A DNA stretch of 51,065 bases from Bacteroidota bacterium (GCA_018266475.1 JAFEAI010000260.1:1-51065); one strand, 5' to 3'; positions 24,649 to 34,227 are shown, counted from the first letter of the stretch. Notes: generated by a model from the letters alone, not told the origin. Numbers and translations: made by a program.

Positions 24649-25347
24649 TTAGTTGTTGAAGACGCCGAGCACCTCGTCGAGCTGGGCATAGAGCACCGCC
24701 GGGCTTACCTGCTGGTAATCAGGATGGACAGTGAACTTGGAGCCGTCCACCGGCCCCAGCTTCACCGAGGTGGCCTCCAGGCGCATGCGAATGTTGTGCT
24801 GTACCACTTCATAGCGCATCAGCACCCCCGGGATTTCACTGTAGGGGCCGTACCAGTTGGGCGATTCCTGCGGGATGGCTTCGGTGTACCATACCTCCGC
24901 CTCGGGCATTTCGATGTTGTTGTACAGCAGGAAGGCTTGCATGCAGGGCAGGCCGGCAATGGTGTCGCGTGCGTAGGTGCGGATCACCGCCATGGGGGCG
25001 GCGGATTTGTTGAGGAGGGTGAAGTCGCGCCGCTTGAATTCAGCCACCAGCGCCTTGCCCATCACGCTCATGTGGTAATCCACCACCTGGGCGGGGGTGT
25101 TCACTACCATGCTGGTCTTGAACACGCCCATGCCGGCACTGAGGTCCAGCGCCTGGTGGTCGTGGTTGAAGGTGAGGATGGCTTTCTCGGGCAGCATGTC
25201 GGTCATCAGCCCGTCCGGGGCCAGGTCCGGGAAGCTCATGGCATACTCAATGATGCCTTCGGCCCCGTTGCCCATTAAGGTACTGCGGCTACAGCCGGGG
25301 CCGATCAGAAGAAGCGCGAAGGCGGCAAGGCCGATCTTGTGTTGCAT
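24649..25347 (-). CDS. Lipoprotein of unknown function (DUF4412-like)
   Basis: A 232-residue lipoprotein: signal peptide MQHKIGLAAFALLLIGPGC with an acylatable Cys, which sets the start at 25347. The mature protein is beta-rich, with EGIIEYAMSFPD, MLPEKAILTFNHDHQALDLSAGMG, and a repeated pattern of short strands. Several DUF4412 proteins share the GxIxYxI...D opening and MP..A segment; this match is tentative. It follows the M23 peptidase gene by 61 nt on the same strand and is probably expressed with it. Confidence 0.65.
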   Translation of the reverse strand: MQHKIGLAAFALLLIGPGCSRSTLMGNGAEGIIEYAMSFPDLAPDGLMTDMLPEKAILTFNHDHQALDLSAGMGVFKTSMVVNTPAQVVDYHMSVMGKALVAEFKRRDFTLLNKSAAPMAVIRTYARDTIAGLPCMQAFLLYNNIEMPEAEVWYTEAIPQESPNWYGPYSEIPGVLMRYEVVQHNIRMRLEATSVKLGPVDGSKFTVHPDYQQVSPAVLYAQLDEVLGVFNN

Positions 25348-25408
25348 TCCTGGGGGATCGGCGCTTGGTACGTGGCCCCCGGCACTTTCGTTGCGAGTGG
25401 TGGCGCCC

Positions 25409-27166
25409 TCAGCGGGTGAAGGTGCGCGTGAGGCGGCTGCGGTTGCCCCGCTCATCGGACACTTCCAGTTCAAGGGTGTGCGTGCCGGGCAGGTCGCTGT
25501 ATTTGTCAAAGGTGTGCTGAAGGGTATGGGCCTTGGGCTCATATTCCATCAGGATCCACTTGCCGTCCAGCTTGGCCGCCCACTTGTCCACCCCGGAGAG
25601 GTTGTCCGTAACGCGCACCCTGAAGCTCCGCTTGCCTTTCATTTCACCGGTGAGGCCGATGGGGGTGAGCACCGGCGGCACGGTGTCCATCATTACGGTA
25701 AACTCCCCCAAGGACCGCACGCTGGCGGTGATCTTGCCCCCGGCGAACGTGCCGCCCTCGGGCACGGGCTTGCCGCCGGAGCGGCGCACCACCAGCAATT
25801 TGCTTGCCTGCCCGGCGGGGTATTTTCCGGTTACGTCCAAGGTGATCTCCGAGGAAAGTTGGATGGGCGTGAGCTCATCCTGTATGCGGAACAAGGGAGC
25901 CAAGGCCCCTTCCGGTTGTGCGGACCTGCTGGTCTTTAAGTAAGTATCCTGGTATAAAGCATTGGGCGGCAAGCTGAAGCGCATGCCTGTTTCTTCGATC
26001 ACGTTAAGACTTGCATAGGGGTACAACCGCCCTTGCGGCCGTGCTGCGGGCCAGCGGGCAGCTTCTTCGGCGGTGGCACCGTGCAGGGTGAAGTTGAGCG
26101 TGGAGCGGTTGCCCGAGGCATCGGTGGCCACTATTTGTATGGCATGGTCTTTTCCCGGCTCCAGGATGATGCGGCCCGGCGCGGTTTCCGGGGTGTAAAG
26201 CATCAACCGGTTGTTGGGCAGCTTGTAGCAGCGGTTGTAGTGCATTTTGCCGCCCTTGAACAGGCGGTAGTCCATGTAGGCGTTGCAGTAGCGCTGCACG
26301 CCGAAATCCACCTCGTCGAGCGTGATCTCGCATACGGACCTGCCGTCCACGGCCACGCTCAGGGCGCGTATGCCGCAGATGTTCGGGCTGTTGGTGTAGC
26401 GGTCTATGGCGTTCACCGAAATGCCGACGGTGCCAAGGGCGGATACCTTGGTGCCGGGCTTCAGCGCAAAGGTGGAATCGGTTGTGGCCGTGGTGTTGAA
26501 CCCATGGGCGCCGGCGGGCAGCGGGGAGGTGCGCGCCAGGGTGTCCAGCGCGTCTATGCGGATGCCGTAAATGGTGGGCGGCACGTTGTCGGGCACATGC
26601 ACCCCGAAGGCCTGCGGGTCCAGCGCGTGCTGGTCGGCGGTGCGGCGCACCTCATAGTGCAGGTGGGGGGCGGTGGAGCCGCCCGTGTTGCCGCTAAAGG
26701 CAATTATATCCCCTTGCTTTACAGGAAGTTCGCCGGGTTGAAAGGTTTTGTCGATGCTGAACTCGCGGGCGGCGTATTGCAGGTCCAGCAGGGTGGTGGC
26801 CAGCTTGCCGTTCAGGCGGTCCAGGTGGCCATATACGGTGGTGTATCCCGACGGGTGGCTGATGTACACGGCCTTGCCGTAGCCCACCGGACTGATGTTG
26901 ATCCGGCTTACCCAGCCATCGGCAGGGGCCATTACCGGTTGACCGATGCGGCCGTTGGTCTTCAGGTCCAGCCCGGAGTGGAAGTGGTTGGTGCGCAATT
27001 CCATGAAGTTGCCGGCTACCTCCGGTGGCAGGGCCAGGGGGTGCCCAAAGTCAGGGTTGACCTGTGCTAAGCCAATTGCGGGTAGTGATTGCAATGCGCA
27101 GAATATCAGCGTATTGTTAATCTTGTTCTGAATGAGATGTTTGATCTCGGTTCGCCTGCTTGTCAT
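25409..27166 (-). CDS. Secreted M23-family metallopeptidase with C-terminal extension
   Basis: A 585-residue peptidase acting on peptidoglycan cross-links. After a signal sequence ending IGLA-Q (about residue 34), the LytM/M23 domain has HFHSGLDLKTNGRIG (His...Asp zinc ligands) and TAPHLHYEVRR (HxH), so the zinc site is complete. The remaining 400 residues form beta-sandwich-like repeats ending with a fibronectin-like DNLSGVDKWAAKLDGKW segment, common in Bacteroidota M23 proteins. ATG at 27187 is an alternative start; 27166 has an AAAGGGGA stretch 10 nt before it. Confidence 0.88.
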   Translation of the reverse strand: MTSRRTEIKHLIQNKINNTLIFCALQSLPAIGLAQVNPDFGHPLALPPEVAGNFMELRTNHFHSGLDLKTNGRIGQPVMAPADGWVSRINISPVGYGKAVYISHPSGYTTVYGHLDRLNGKLATTLLDLQYAAREFSIDKTFQPGELPVKQGDIIAFSGNTGGSTAPHLHYEVRRTADQHALDPQAFGVHVPDNVPPTIYGIRIDALDTLARTSPLPAGAHGFNTTATTDSTFALKPGTKVSALGTVGISVNAIDRYTNSPNICGIRALSVAVDGRSVCEITLDEVDFGVQRYCNAYMDYRLFKGGKMHYNRCYKLPNNRLMLYTPETAPGRIILEPGKDHAIQIVATDASGNRSTLNFTLHGATAEEAARWPAARPQGRLYPYASLNVIEETGMRFSLPPNALYQDTYLKTSRSAQPEGALAPLFRIQDELTPIQLSSEITLDVTGKYPAGQASKLLVVRRSGGKPVPEGGTFAGGKITASVRSLGEFTVMMDTVPPVLTPIGLTGEMKGKRSFRVRVTDNLSGVDKWAAKLDGKWILMEYEPKAHTLQHTFDKYSDLPGTHTLELEVSDERGNRSRLTRTFTR

Positions 27167-27196
27167 GCTTGTGAAATCCCCTTTCATAGGAAGGTG

Positions 27197-27229
27197 CCAA
27201 GCTATTGGGCAACAATAGCGGACATTCAA
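27197..27229 (-). promoter_or_regulatory. Putative promoter of the M23 gene (TTG-N22-TAGCTTGG)
   Basis: On the minus strand TAGCTTGG lies at 27204-27197 and TTG at 27229-27227, with a 22-nt spacer. This fits the TAnnTTGG variant seen elsewhere in the window. Confidence 0.45.
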
Positions 27230-27271
27230 CGGGGATGGTACTGAACATGAACACCGTTGGGTGGAAACAAA

Positions 27272-27305
27272 TTGCATGCGGCTGAAGAGCTGCCCATTAC
27301 CTTTG
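27272..27305 (+). promoter_or_regulatory. Promoter of the coiled-coil/zapA/rny operon (TTG-N23-TACCTTTG)
   Basis: TTG at 27272-27274 and a perfect -7 box TACCTTTG at 27298-27305, spacer 23 nt, 34 nt before the first start codon. One of the best consensus matches in the window. Confidence 0.6.
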
Positions 27306-27339
27306 TCCTTGGACCTAAACGGTCTTTTGCCTGGAAACG

Positions 27340-27627
27340 ATGGACGGATTGCTTGAGCAGATCGGAACGGCACGGGCGCGGGCGCGCCAGTTGCTGGCCG
27401 ATCGGGCACGCCTGGCGGCGGCGGCGGAAGCTGCCGAGGGCCGCGCCCGCGATGGATCGCGCGAGATCGAGGTGCTCAAGGCCCGGATCAAGGAACTGGA
27501 GCAGGAGAACGGGGTTCTTCGGAATGCGGCGGCAGCTCCAAGCGAGCCAAGCCACAATGGAACAAAGGAACAGATCGACGAACTGGTGAACGAAATCGAC
27601 CAGTGCCTGGCGCTTTTGAACAAGTGA
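27340..27627 (+). CDS. Small coiled-coil protein upstream of ZapA
   Basis: A 95-residue, almost fully helical protein with heptad-like Leu/Ile/Ala spacing (EIEVLKARIKELEQENGVLRN) and a C-terminal helix EQIDELVNEIDQCLALL. A similar small coiled-coil gene commonly precedes zapA in Bacteroidota and a ZapB-like role at the division ring is plausible but unproven. The stop overlaps the ATG of zapA (TGATG), so translation is coupled. Confidence 0.72.
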   Translation: MDGLLEQIGTARARARQLLADRARLAAAAEAAEGRARDGSREIEVLKARIKELEQENGVLRNAAAAPSEPSHNGTKEQIDELVNEIDQCLALLNK

Positions 27628-27929
27628 TGGACACCGGCCCGAACACCATGGAGGAAAGATCAATACGGATCGAACTGGCCGGAAGGGCATATCCCCTCAC
27701 CATCCACGTGGAGGAGGAGGAGAACATCCGCACGGCCGCCCAAGAGATCAATGAAAGCATCACCCGCCTGAAGGCCAGCTACCCGCTGACCGACAAGCAG
27801 GACCTGCTGGTCATGGCCGCGCTGGAAGTGACCACGCGTGCGTTGAACATGGCCCAGCCCCAGTCCAACAGCATCGATAAGGCGCTGCAGGAGGAACTGG
27901 ATGGATTGCTGAAAGACCTCGCAGGCTGA
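27627..27929 (+). CDS. zapA: Cell division protein ZapA
   Basis: A 100-residue ZapA: N-terminal beta-strands SIRIELAGRAYPLTIHVEEEENIRTAAQEIN, then a helix with KQDLLVMAALEVTTRAL. ZapA binds FtsZ and bundles filaments at mid-cell. ATG 27627 overlaps the previous stop; ATG 27648 (MEERSIRIE) gives the more usual N-terminus and cannot be excluded. rny follows 60 nt downstream, a typical Bacteroidota order. Confidence 0.9.
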   Translation: MDTGPNTMEERSIRIELAGRAYPLTIHVEEEENIRTAAQEINESITRLKASYPLTDKQDLLVMAALEVTTRALNMAQPQSNSIDKALQEELDGLLKDLAG

Positions 27930-27960
27930 TCCGCCCTTTGCGCCCCGGAGCGCCCATGGT

Positions 27961-27986
27961 CCACTGTGTAACCAACAAAACAGTGG
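27961..27986 (+). promoter_or_regulatory. Small hairpin just before the rny start codon
   Basis: CCACTGT and ACAGTGG pair across a 12-nt loop and end 3 nt before the rny ATG, so the structure would cover the translation initiation region. Confidence 0.35.
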
Positions 27987-27989
27987 AAA

Positions 27990-29537
27990 ATGGACTTTGA
28001 CATCATAACAACGATCATCGGCCTGGTGGTGGGCATGGCCGCCGGCGGGGCCATCGTGTACGTGCTGCTGAACAGCGTAATGAAAAAACGCAGCAGCGGG
28101 ATCCTCGAAAAGGCGGAAGCCGAGGGGGAGGCCATTAAGAAGGAGAAGATCCTGCAGGCAAAGGAAAAGTTCCTCCAGATGAAGGAGGAGCACGAGCGCG
28201 ACGCCCGCGAAAAGGACAAGCGCCTCCAACAAGGGTTGGAAAAACACCGCCAGCGCGAACAGCAGCTTAGCCGCCAGCAACAGGACCTTGCCCAAAAGGA
28301 AAAGGTGGTGGAAACCGCCAGGCACGAGCTGGACCAGCGCACCCAAGGGCTGGAGCTGCGCAGGCAGGAGGTGGAAAAAGCACATGAGAAGCAGGTGGCC
28401 CAATTGGAGCGCATCAGCGGCCTTTCCGCCGCCGATGCCAAGCAGCAGCTCATGGATTCACTGCGCGACGAGGCCCGCACCGGCGCCATGGCGCTTGTAA
28501 AGGACATGGTGGAGGATGCCAAGATCAACGCCAACAAGGAGGCCAAGCGCATCATCATCCAAACTATCCAGCGCGTGGCCACCGAGCATGCCGTGGAGAA
28601 TGCCGTGAGCACCTTCCACATTGAGAACGACGAGTTCAAGGGCCGCATCATTGGCCGTGAGGGCCGGAACATCAGGGCCCTGGAAGAAGCCACCGGCGTG
28701 GAGATCGTGGTGGACGACACCCCCGGCGCCATTATCCTTAGCTGCTTCGACCCCGTGCGCCGCGAAATGGCGCGCCTGGCCCTGCACCAGCTGGTAAAGG
28801 ACGGCCGCATCCACCCCGGGCGCATTGAGGAGATCGTGGCAAAGACCAAGAAGCACCTCGAGGAGGAGATCATGGAGATCGGCAAGCGCACCTGCATCGA
28901 CCTGGGCATCCACGGCCTGCACAACGAGCTGATCCGCATGGTGGGGCGCATGCGCTACCGCAGCAGCTACGGCCAAAACCTGCTGCAGCACAGCCGCGAG
29001 ACCGCAAACCTCTGCGCCACCATGGCCGCCGAGCTGGGATTGAACGTGAAGGCCGCCAAGCGCGCGGGCCTGCTGCACGACATCGGCAAGGTGCCCGACG
29101 ATGAACCCGAGCTGCCGCACGCCCTGCTGGGCATGAAGCTGGCCGAGAAGTACGGCGAGAAACCCGATGTGTGCAACGCCATCGGCGCCCACCACGACGA
29201 GATCGAGATGACCACCATGATCGCCCCCATCGTGCAGGCCTGCGACGCCATCAGCGGCGCACGCCCCGGTGCGCGCCGCGAGGCCGTGGAGCAGTACATC
29301 AAGCGCCTGAAGGACCTGGAGAGCATCGCCATGAGCTACGACGGCGTTTCAAAGGCCTACGCCATACAGGCCGGCCGCGAGCTGCGCGTAATGGTGGAAA
29401 GCGACCGCGTTTCCGACGGGCAGGCCGATACCATCAGCATGGGCATTGCCGACCGCATCCAGAACGAGATGACCTACCCCGGGCAGGTGAAGGTGGTGGT
29501 GATCCGCGAAAAACGTTCCATGGCCGTGGCCAAGTAG
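27990..29537 (+). CDS. rny: Ribonuclease Y
   Basis: A 515-residue membrane-anchored endoribonuclease that starts mRNA decay. Order: an N-terminal membrane helix (about 5-28), a long charged coiled coil (about 35-190), a KH RNA-binding domain with [22 protein letters not shown], and an HD phosphohydrolase domain with [23 protein letters not shown] and AHHDEIE carrying the metal ligands. Length matches the family. It lies last in the zapA operon, with a small hairpin over its start. Confidence 0.97.
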   Translation: MDFDIITTIIGLVVGMAAGGAIVYVLLNSVMKKRSSGILEKAEAEGEAIKKEKILQAKEKFLQMKEEHERDAREKDKRLQQGLEKHRQREQQLSRQQQDLAQKEKVVETARHELDQRTQGLELRRQEVEKAHEKQVAQLERISGLSAADAKQQLMDSLRDEARTGAMALVKDMVEDAKINANKEAKRIIIQTIQRVATEHAVENAVSTFHIENDEFKGRIIGREGRNIRALEEATGVEIVVDDTPGAIILSCFDPVRREMARLALHQLVKDGRIHPGRIEEIVAKTKKHLEEEIMEIGKRTCIDLGIHGLHNELIRMVGRMRYRSSYGQNLLQHSRETANLCATMAAELGLNVKAAKRAGLLHDIGKVPDDEPELPHALLGMKLAEKYGEKPDVCNAIGAHHDEIEMTTMIAPIVQACDAISGARPGARREAVEQYIKRLKDLESIAMSYDGVSKAYAIQAGRELRVMVESDRVSDGQADTISMGIADRIQNEMTYPGQVKVVVIREKRSMAVAK

Positions 29538-29540
29538 GAC

Positions 29541-30548
29541 ATGCTCCTTTTCGGCAAGGATACCGGGGCTGGTGAACCGCGGAACCGCAGGGTGCTGGTA
29601 ACCGGAGGTGCCGGGTTCATCGGCTCGCATGTCTGCGGGGCCTTGCTGGAGGCTGGCCATGCGGTGCGGTGCTTGGACAACCTGGCAACCGGCAAACAAG
29701 CCAACATCGCGCATCTGGAAGGAAACGAGGGCTTCAATTTCATCCGCGGGGACATTGCCGAAATGCCCGGCCTGATGAAAGCCATGGACGGCACGGACGC
29801 CGTGGTCCACTTGGCCGCCTTGGGCAGCGTGCCGCGGTCCATTGCCTTTCCGCTGGACAGCGAGCGGGCCAACCTCGGCGGATTCCTGAACGTGCTGGAA
29901 GCAGCCCGGAAGACGGGCGTGAAGCGCGTGGTGTACGCCAGCAGCAGCAGCGTATACGGCGACAGCGAGGTGATGCCAAAGAAGGAAGGGACCGAAGGGG
30001 AGCCCCTTTCCCCCTATGCCGTTACCAAGGCCATGGACGAGATGTACGCCAGCCTGTATGCGCGCCAGTTCGGCATGGAGGCCATCGGCTTGCGCTTTTT
30101 CAACATCTTCGGGGAACGGCAAGATCCCGAAGGAGCCTATGCCGCCGCCATCCCCAAGTTCATCAAGGTCCTGCTCCGCCATGAACCGCCCGTGCTCAAT
30201 GGGGACGGCAGGCAAACCCGCGATTTCACCTACGTGGCAAATGCCGTGGATGCCGTGCTCCTTGCCCTGGAGGCCCCGGCCAACCGCAAAGGGGAGGTGT
30301 ACAACATAGCCTATGGCGAAAGCTGCGACCTGATCGGCCTGCTGGAGAAGATCCGGGTGCGCCTGGCGCGCATCGATCCCGCGATCAATGGCGTACACCA
30401 CCTGCATGGCCCCGACCGGCAGGGGGATGTGCGCGCCTCCCTGGCGGATACCGCAAAGGCCCGCGAACAGTTGGGCTACACCCCGCGTTTTTCCCTGGAT
30501 CAAGGGCTGGACCGCGCAGTCCCTTGGTATGCCGAGCATTGGAAGTGA
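29541..30548 (+). CDS. UDP-N-acetylglucosamine 4-epimerase (WbpP/TviC type)
   Basis: A 335-residue extended short-chain dehydrogenase. NAD-binding TGGAGFIG at residues 21-28, catalytic Tyr159-x3-Lys163 (YAVTK) preceded by ASSSSVYGD. Family segments AALGSVPRSI, FFNIFGERQDPEGAYAAAIPKF and NGDGRQTRDF resemble WbpP/TviC enzymes, which interconvert UDP-GlcNAc and UDP-GalNAc (or uronic forms) for surface polysaccharides. No glycosyltransferase genes are adjacent. It starts 3 nt after rny, so it is likely read from the same transcript. Confidence 0.85.
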   Translation: MLLFGKDTGAGEPRNRRVLVTGGAGFIGSHVCGALLEAGHAVRCLDNLATGKQANIAHLEGNEGFNFIRGDIAEMPGLMKAMDGTDAVVHLAALGSVPRSIAFPLDSERANLGGFLNVLEAARKTGVKRVVYASSSSVYGDSEVMPKKEGTEGEPLSPYAVTKAMDEMYASLYARQFGMEAIGLRFFNIFGERQDPEGAYAAAIPKFIKVLLRHEPPVLNGDGRQTRDFTYVANAVDAVLLALEAPANRKGEVYNIAYGESCDLIGLLEKIRVRLARIDPAINGVHHLHGPDRQGDVRASLADTAKAREQLGYTPRFSLDQGLDRAVPWYAEHWK

Positions 30549-30557
30549 ACACCGGAC

Positions 30558-30926
30558 ATGGAAACGGCAAGGAACACGCTGGTGATGGGGGTGAGCTTGA
30601 AGGAGGACCGCTACTCCAACAAGGCCGTCCGCGACCTGCGCAAATACGGGCATCCTGTGGTGGCCGTGGGCTTAAAAGAGGGGAAAGTATTGGACGTGCC
30701 CATCGTAAAGGACATTCCGCCAGGCATACGGGTGGATACGGTTACCATGTACCTGAACGCCCACAACCAGGAACAGTGGGAGGAAAAAATCCTGGCCCTG
30801 AAGCCGAAGCGCATCATCTTCAACCCGGGTGCGGAGAACGGGGCGTTCGCGAAAATGGCCGGAGCGGCCGGCATCGAAACGATGGAGGCCTGCACGCTGG
30901 TGCTGCTGCACACGGGGCAGTATTGA
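30558..30926 (+). CDS. CoA-binding (YccU-like) Rossmann protein
   Basis: A 122-residue single-domain protein of the CoA_binding family. The N-terminal TLVMGVSLKEDRYSNKAVRDLRKYGHPVVAVGL is the nucleotide-binding strand-loop-helix, with KPKRIIFNPGAENGAFAKMA and EACTLVLLHTGQY near the end. These proteins bind CoA or related nucleotides; no reaction is established. It follows the epimerase gene by 9 nt. Confidence 0.85.
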   Translation: METARNTLVMGVSLKEDRYSNKAVRDLRKYGHPVVAVGLKEGKVLDVPIVKDIPPGIRVDTVTMYLNAHNQEQWEEKILALKPKRIIFNPGAENGAFAKMAGAAGIETMEACTLVLLHTGQY

Positions 30927-31130
30927 AGGCCGCAGTTGCCCCATCACCGCAGGCCAACGCATAGGCGCGGCAGGATGATGGCCGCAGTGCGCGCAGGGCA
31001 GGCCACCCCGCTGAAGTGCTCTTTGGCCGCCTTGCAACAGGGGCGGAAACCCAAGCGGACAGTGGATCGCGGCGGCCCCGCTGGGCGTGTTTTTGGCGCA
31101 ATGAGCAGCACGCGCGCTGTTTTCCAAGGG

Positions 31131-31138
31131 TATCTTCG
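31131..31138 (+). promoter_or_regulatory. -7-like box TATCTTCG upstream of lysA
   Basis: TATCTTCG lies 19 nt before the ATG at 31158. It supports that start over upstream in-frame codons, which would lie before the box. Confidence 0.4.
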
Positions 31139-31157
31139 CCGCCTTCAAAATAAAACC

Positions 31158-32420
31158 ATGCAACTTTCGGGGGGGGAATACCGCATCGGCGGAGTACCGG
31201 TGCGGGAGATCGTTGAACGGGCGGGAACGCCGGTGTACGTGTATGATGCCGCAGTGATGGACCGGCAGGTCAACAGGCTGCTAAAGGCATTCAAGGGCAC
31301 GCCCACACGCTTTATGTACGCCTGCAAGGCGCTCACCAACCTGGCCGTGCTGAAGCATGCCCGCAGCTTGGGCCTCGGGTTGGACACCGTGAGCATCCAG
31401 GAAGTGGAGATCGGCCTGCGTGCGGGGTTCAGGCCGGAGGAGATCCTCTTTACGCCCAACATGGTACCCTTCGCCGAATATGAACGGGCCGTGGAACTGG
31501 GCATACACATCAACATTGACAGCATTCCGATGCTGGAGCGCTTCGGGCAGGCCTTCGGCGGCAAGGTGCCGGTGTGCCTGCGGATCAATCCGCACATCAT
31601 GGCCGGGGGCAACGAGCGCATCAGCACCGGCCACATCGACAGCAAGTTCGGCATCAGCATCCACCAGCTGCGCCACGTGGAGCGCATTGTGGCCACGCAC
31701 GGCCTGCGCGTGGAGGGCCTGCACATGCACACCGGCAGCGACATCCTGGACACCGGGGTGTTCCTGCACGCGGCGGAACTGCTGCTGGAAAAGGCCGTGC
31801 TGTTTCCGCACCTGCGCTTCCTGGACCTCGGCAGCGGCTTCAAAGTGCCCTACAAGCCGGACGACATTGCCACGGATGTGGAGGACCTGGGCCGGAGGCT
31901 GTGCGCGCGCATGGAGGCTTTCAATGCCGGCCGTGCCGAAGCCGTGGAACTTTGGTTCGAGCCGGGCAAGTTCATCGTAAGCGAGGCCGGCGTGCTGGTG
32001 GTTTCCGTTTCCTTGGTGAAGCAGACCACCGCCACCATCTTCGCCGGGGTGGACAGCGGCTTGAACCACCTGATCCGCCCCATGCTGTATGGCAGCTATC
32101 ACGGCATTGTGAACATCAGCAGGCCGGAGGCCCCCAAGCGGATCTACACCGTGGTGGGCTATATCTGCGAAACGGACACCTTCGCCTGGGACCGCCAGCT
32201 GCCGCAGATGCAGGAAGGCGACCTGCTGGCCTTCCTGAACGCCGGTGCCTACGGCTTCACCATGGCCAGCAACTACAATTCCCGCCTGCGCCCGGCAGAG
32301 GTGCTGGTGAAGGACGGAAAGGCGCTGTTGATCCGCCGCAGGGAAACGCTGGAGGACCTGCTGGCCCTGCAAACGGAGGAGGAGCTGATGCCGGCTACAA
32401 CCGGTCCAGTTCCTGCGTGA
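31158..32420 (+). CDS. lysA: Diaminopimelate decarboxylase
   Basis: A 420-residue fold-III PLP enzyme making L-lysine from meso-diaminopimelate. The PLP lysine is Lys57 in YACKALTNL. Also visible are HMHTGSDI, the glycine-rich FLDLGSGFKVPY, EPGKFIVSEAG and the catalytic VGYICETDTFAWDR from the partner-facing Cys region. The start at 31158 is chosen from homology and the TATCTTCG box. It is a stand-alone enzyme, not fused to aspartokinase as in some Bacteroidota. Its 3' end overlaps the convergent aminotransferase gene by 26 nt. Confidence 0.95.
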   Translation: MQLSGGEYRIGGVPVREIVERAGTPVYVYDAAVMDRQVNRLLKAFKGTPTRFMYACKALTNLAVLKHARSLGLGLDTVSIQEVEIGLRAGFRPEEILFTPNMVPFAEYERAVELGIHINIDSIPMLERFGQAFGGKVPVCLRINPHIMAGGNERISTGHIDSKFGISIHQLRHVERIVATHGLRVEGLHMHTGSDILDTGVFLHAAELLLEKAVLFPHLRFLDLGSGFKVPYKPDDIATDVEDLGRRLCARMEAFNAGRAEAVELWFEPGKFIVSEAGVLVVSVSLVKQTTATIFAGVDSGLNHLIRPMLYGSYHGIVNISRPEAPKRIYTVVGYICETDTFAWDRQLPQMQEGDLLAFLNAGAYGFTMASNYNSRLRPAEVLVKDGKALLIRRRETLEDLLALQTEEELMPATTGPVPA

Positions 32421-33579
32421 TCGCCGCGCAGGCCCCGCGCACCAATTCCTCCGTGATGCACAAGGGCGGTGCGATGCGGAAGGCCGTGGGGCAGCTGAGG
32501 AACCAGAAGCCGAGCACGCCGCGCTGCAGGCAGCCTTGCACCACGCGCTGCACCTTTCCGGCATCGCCGAGGTCCACGGCCAGCATCAGGCCGGTGCCGC
32601 GCACCTCGCCGATGGCCGGGTGTACCAGCAGTTCCTTGAACAACTCGCCCATGCGCAGGGCATTCTCCACCATGCCTTCCTCCAGCAGCACTTCCAACGC
32701 CGCCAACCCTGCCGCGCAGTTCACCGGGTGGCCGCCGAAGGTGGTGATGTGCCCCAGCACGGGATCATGGGTGAGCAGCCGCATGTGCTCCGCAGCGCTT
32801 ACGAATGCGCCCATGGGCATGCCGCCGCCGATGGCCTTGCCCAGCACCAGGATGTCCGGCACCACGCCGAAGTGCCCGAAGGCGAACAGTTTGCCGGTGC
32901 GCCCGAAGCCGGTCTGCACTTCATCGAAGATGAGCATGGCGCCCACGGCGGTGCAGCGGGCGCGCAAGGCATGCATCCACGCCGCGCCGGGAATGCGCAC
33001 CCCGGCATCACCCTGCACCGGCTCCACCACCACGGCGGCGGTGCGCGCGTCGATCATGTCCAGGTCCTCCGCCACATTGAAGCGCATGAAATGCACGTCG
33101 GGCAACAAGGGCCGGTTGCGGTACTTTTTTTCCTCGTTGCCGGTGATGCTCAGTGAGCCGTGCGTGCTGCCGTGGTAGCTCTTGTGGCAGGCCACCAGCT
33201 TGGTGCGGCCGGTGATGCGCTTGGCCAGCTTCAGCGCAGCCTCGTTGGCTTCGGTGCCGCTGTTGACGAAGTAGGTGCAGTTGAGCGATTCCGGCAGCAC
33301 CGAGGCCAGCCGCTCGGCCAGGAGCACCTGCGGCGCCTGCAGGAATTCACCGTAGGGGATCACATGCAGGTAGCGGTCGGCCTGCTCCTTGATGGCGGCC
33401 ACCACCTTGGGATGCCGGTGGCCCACGTTGTTCACGGCCAAGCCCGCCACAAGGTCCAGGTACTGTTGGCCATTGCGGGCGGTGATGTGGCAACCCTCGG
33501 CCCCTACAATGTCCAGGGCAATGGGGAAGGGGCTGGTTTGCGCCAAGTGGGTGTGGAAGGCGCTCAATAGTTCGGACAT
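32395..33579 (-). CDS. Class III aminotransferase (acetylornithine/4-aminobutyrate type)
   Basis: A 394-residue PLP transaminase. Conserved parts: NSGTEANEAALKLAK, Asp219 in IFDEVQTGFGRTGK, and PLP-binding Lys248 in LVLGKAIGGGMPMGAF, with TTFGGHPVNCAA after it. Family members transfer amino groups from ornithine derivatives, GABA or lysine; sequence alone does not fix the substrate, and no other arginine-biosynthesis genes are nearby. It is the last gene of a minus-strand run and overlaps lysA tail to tail. Confidence 0.88.
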   Translation of the reverse strand: MSELLSAFHTHLAQTSPFPIALDIVGAEGCHITARNGQQYLDLVAGLAVNNVGHRHPKVVAAIKEQADRYLHVIPYGEFLQAPQVLLAERLASVLPESLNCTYFVNSGTEANEAALKLAKRITGRTKLVACHKSYHGSTHGSLSITGNEEKKYRNRPLLPDVHFMRFNVAEDLDMIDARTAAVVVEPVQGDAGVRIPGAAWMHALRARCTAVGAMLIFDEVQTGFGRTGKLFAFGHFGVVPDILVLGKAIGGGMPMGAFVSAAEHMRLLTHDPVLGHITTFGGHPVNCAAGLAALEVLLEEGMVENALRMGELFKELLVHPAIGEVRGTGLMLAVDLGDAGKVQRVVQGCLQRGVLGFWFLSCPTAFRIAPPLCITEELVRGACAAITQELDRL

Positions 33580-33624
33580 GGTGCGAAGATCGGGGGATCC
33601 GCCTCTGCCGTTGGGCCGATGGGT

Positions 33625-34206
33625 TCAATCGTCGTACGGGTTGTCATCCTCATCATCGTCCTCGTCGTCGCCGAGGTCGCCGATGGTGTCGTCGCCGGGG
33701 TTTACGCCGGGCGGGTTGAAGAGGCCCCAGTCGTCCGCAATGAAGCGCTTAAGGTCGAAGGCTTGCACCCAGGCAATGAAGAGCATGCGGAACTCCTCCA
33801 TTTCCTCGCGGAGCAGGTTGAAGTACGGCTGTTCATCGTAGCCGAAGATCTCCAGCCCGCGCAGGCCCACTACCAGCTCGCGCGCGGCCTTGCGGATGAG
33901 CGTGGCGTTCTCCATGCGCAGGTCGTAGATGTCGCCGCCTTCAGCGCCCACGATCTTGGCCGGGATCAGCATGGAGTTCAGGTGCATCTCATCCATCTGC
34001 TGCTGGAGGGCAAGGGAAATGTTCTCCGGTTCTTCTTCGTCGGCGAGGTCATCTCCACCACCGTGCTTTTTGCCCTTTCCGGGATCAGGCGCGGCCTTCA
34101 GGATGTGGTCCACCAGCTCGCGGATCTCCACGGCCTTTTGCATCAAGGGTATGGCCTCGGGCAGGCGGAAGCCGTCAATGAGGCGGGAGATGTCCATGGC
34201 TGCCAT
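33625..34206 (-). CDS. Hypothetical protein with acidic C-terminus
   Basis: A 193-residue soluble protein. The N-terminal two thirds are helical (MDISRLIDGFRLPEAIPLMQKAVEIRELVDHIL and NLLREEMEEFRMLFIAWVQAFDL), with a charged Lys/Gly/Glu loop near 45-62. The last 25 residues are mainly Asp and Gly, ending NPYDD. No family was recognised; similar acidic-tailed hypothetical proteins occur in Flavobacteriales. An alternative ATG is three codons downstream. It ends 45 nt before the aminotransferase start, same strand. Confidence 0.65.
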   Translation of the reverse strand: MAAMDISRLIDGFRLPEAIPLMQKAVEIRELVDHILKAAPDPGKGKKHGGGDDLADEEEPENISLALQQQMDEMHLNSMLIPAKIVGAEGGDIYDLRMENATLIRKAARELVVGLRGLEIFGYDEQPYFNLLREEMEEFRMLFIAWVQAFDLKRFIADDWGLFNPPGVNPGDDTIGDLGDDEDDDEDDNPYDD

Positions 34207-34227
34207 TGGGTTGCTTCAATGCTATGT

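Noticed and set aside
30927..31157. In-frame N-terminal extension of lysA or a separate small gene
   Set aside because: No homology, Arg-rich translation, and a -7-like box at 31131 lies downstream of it.
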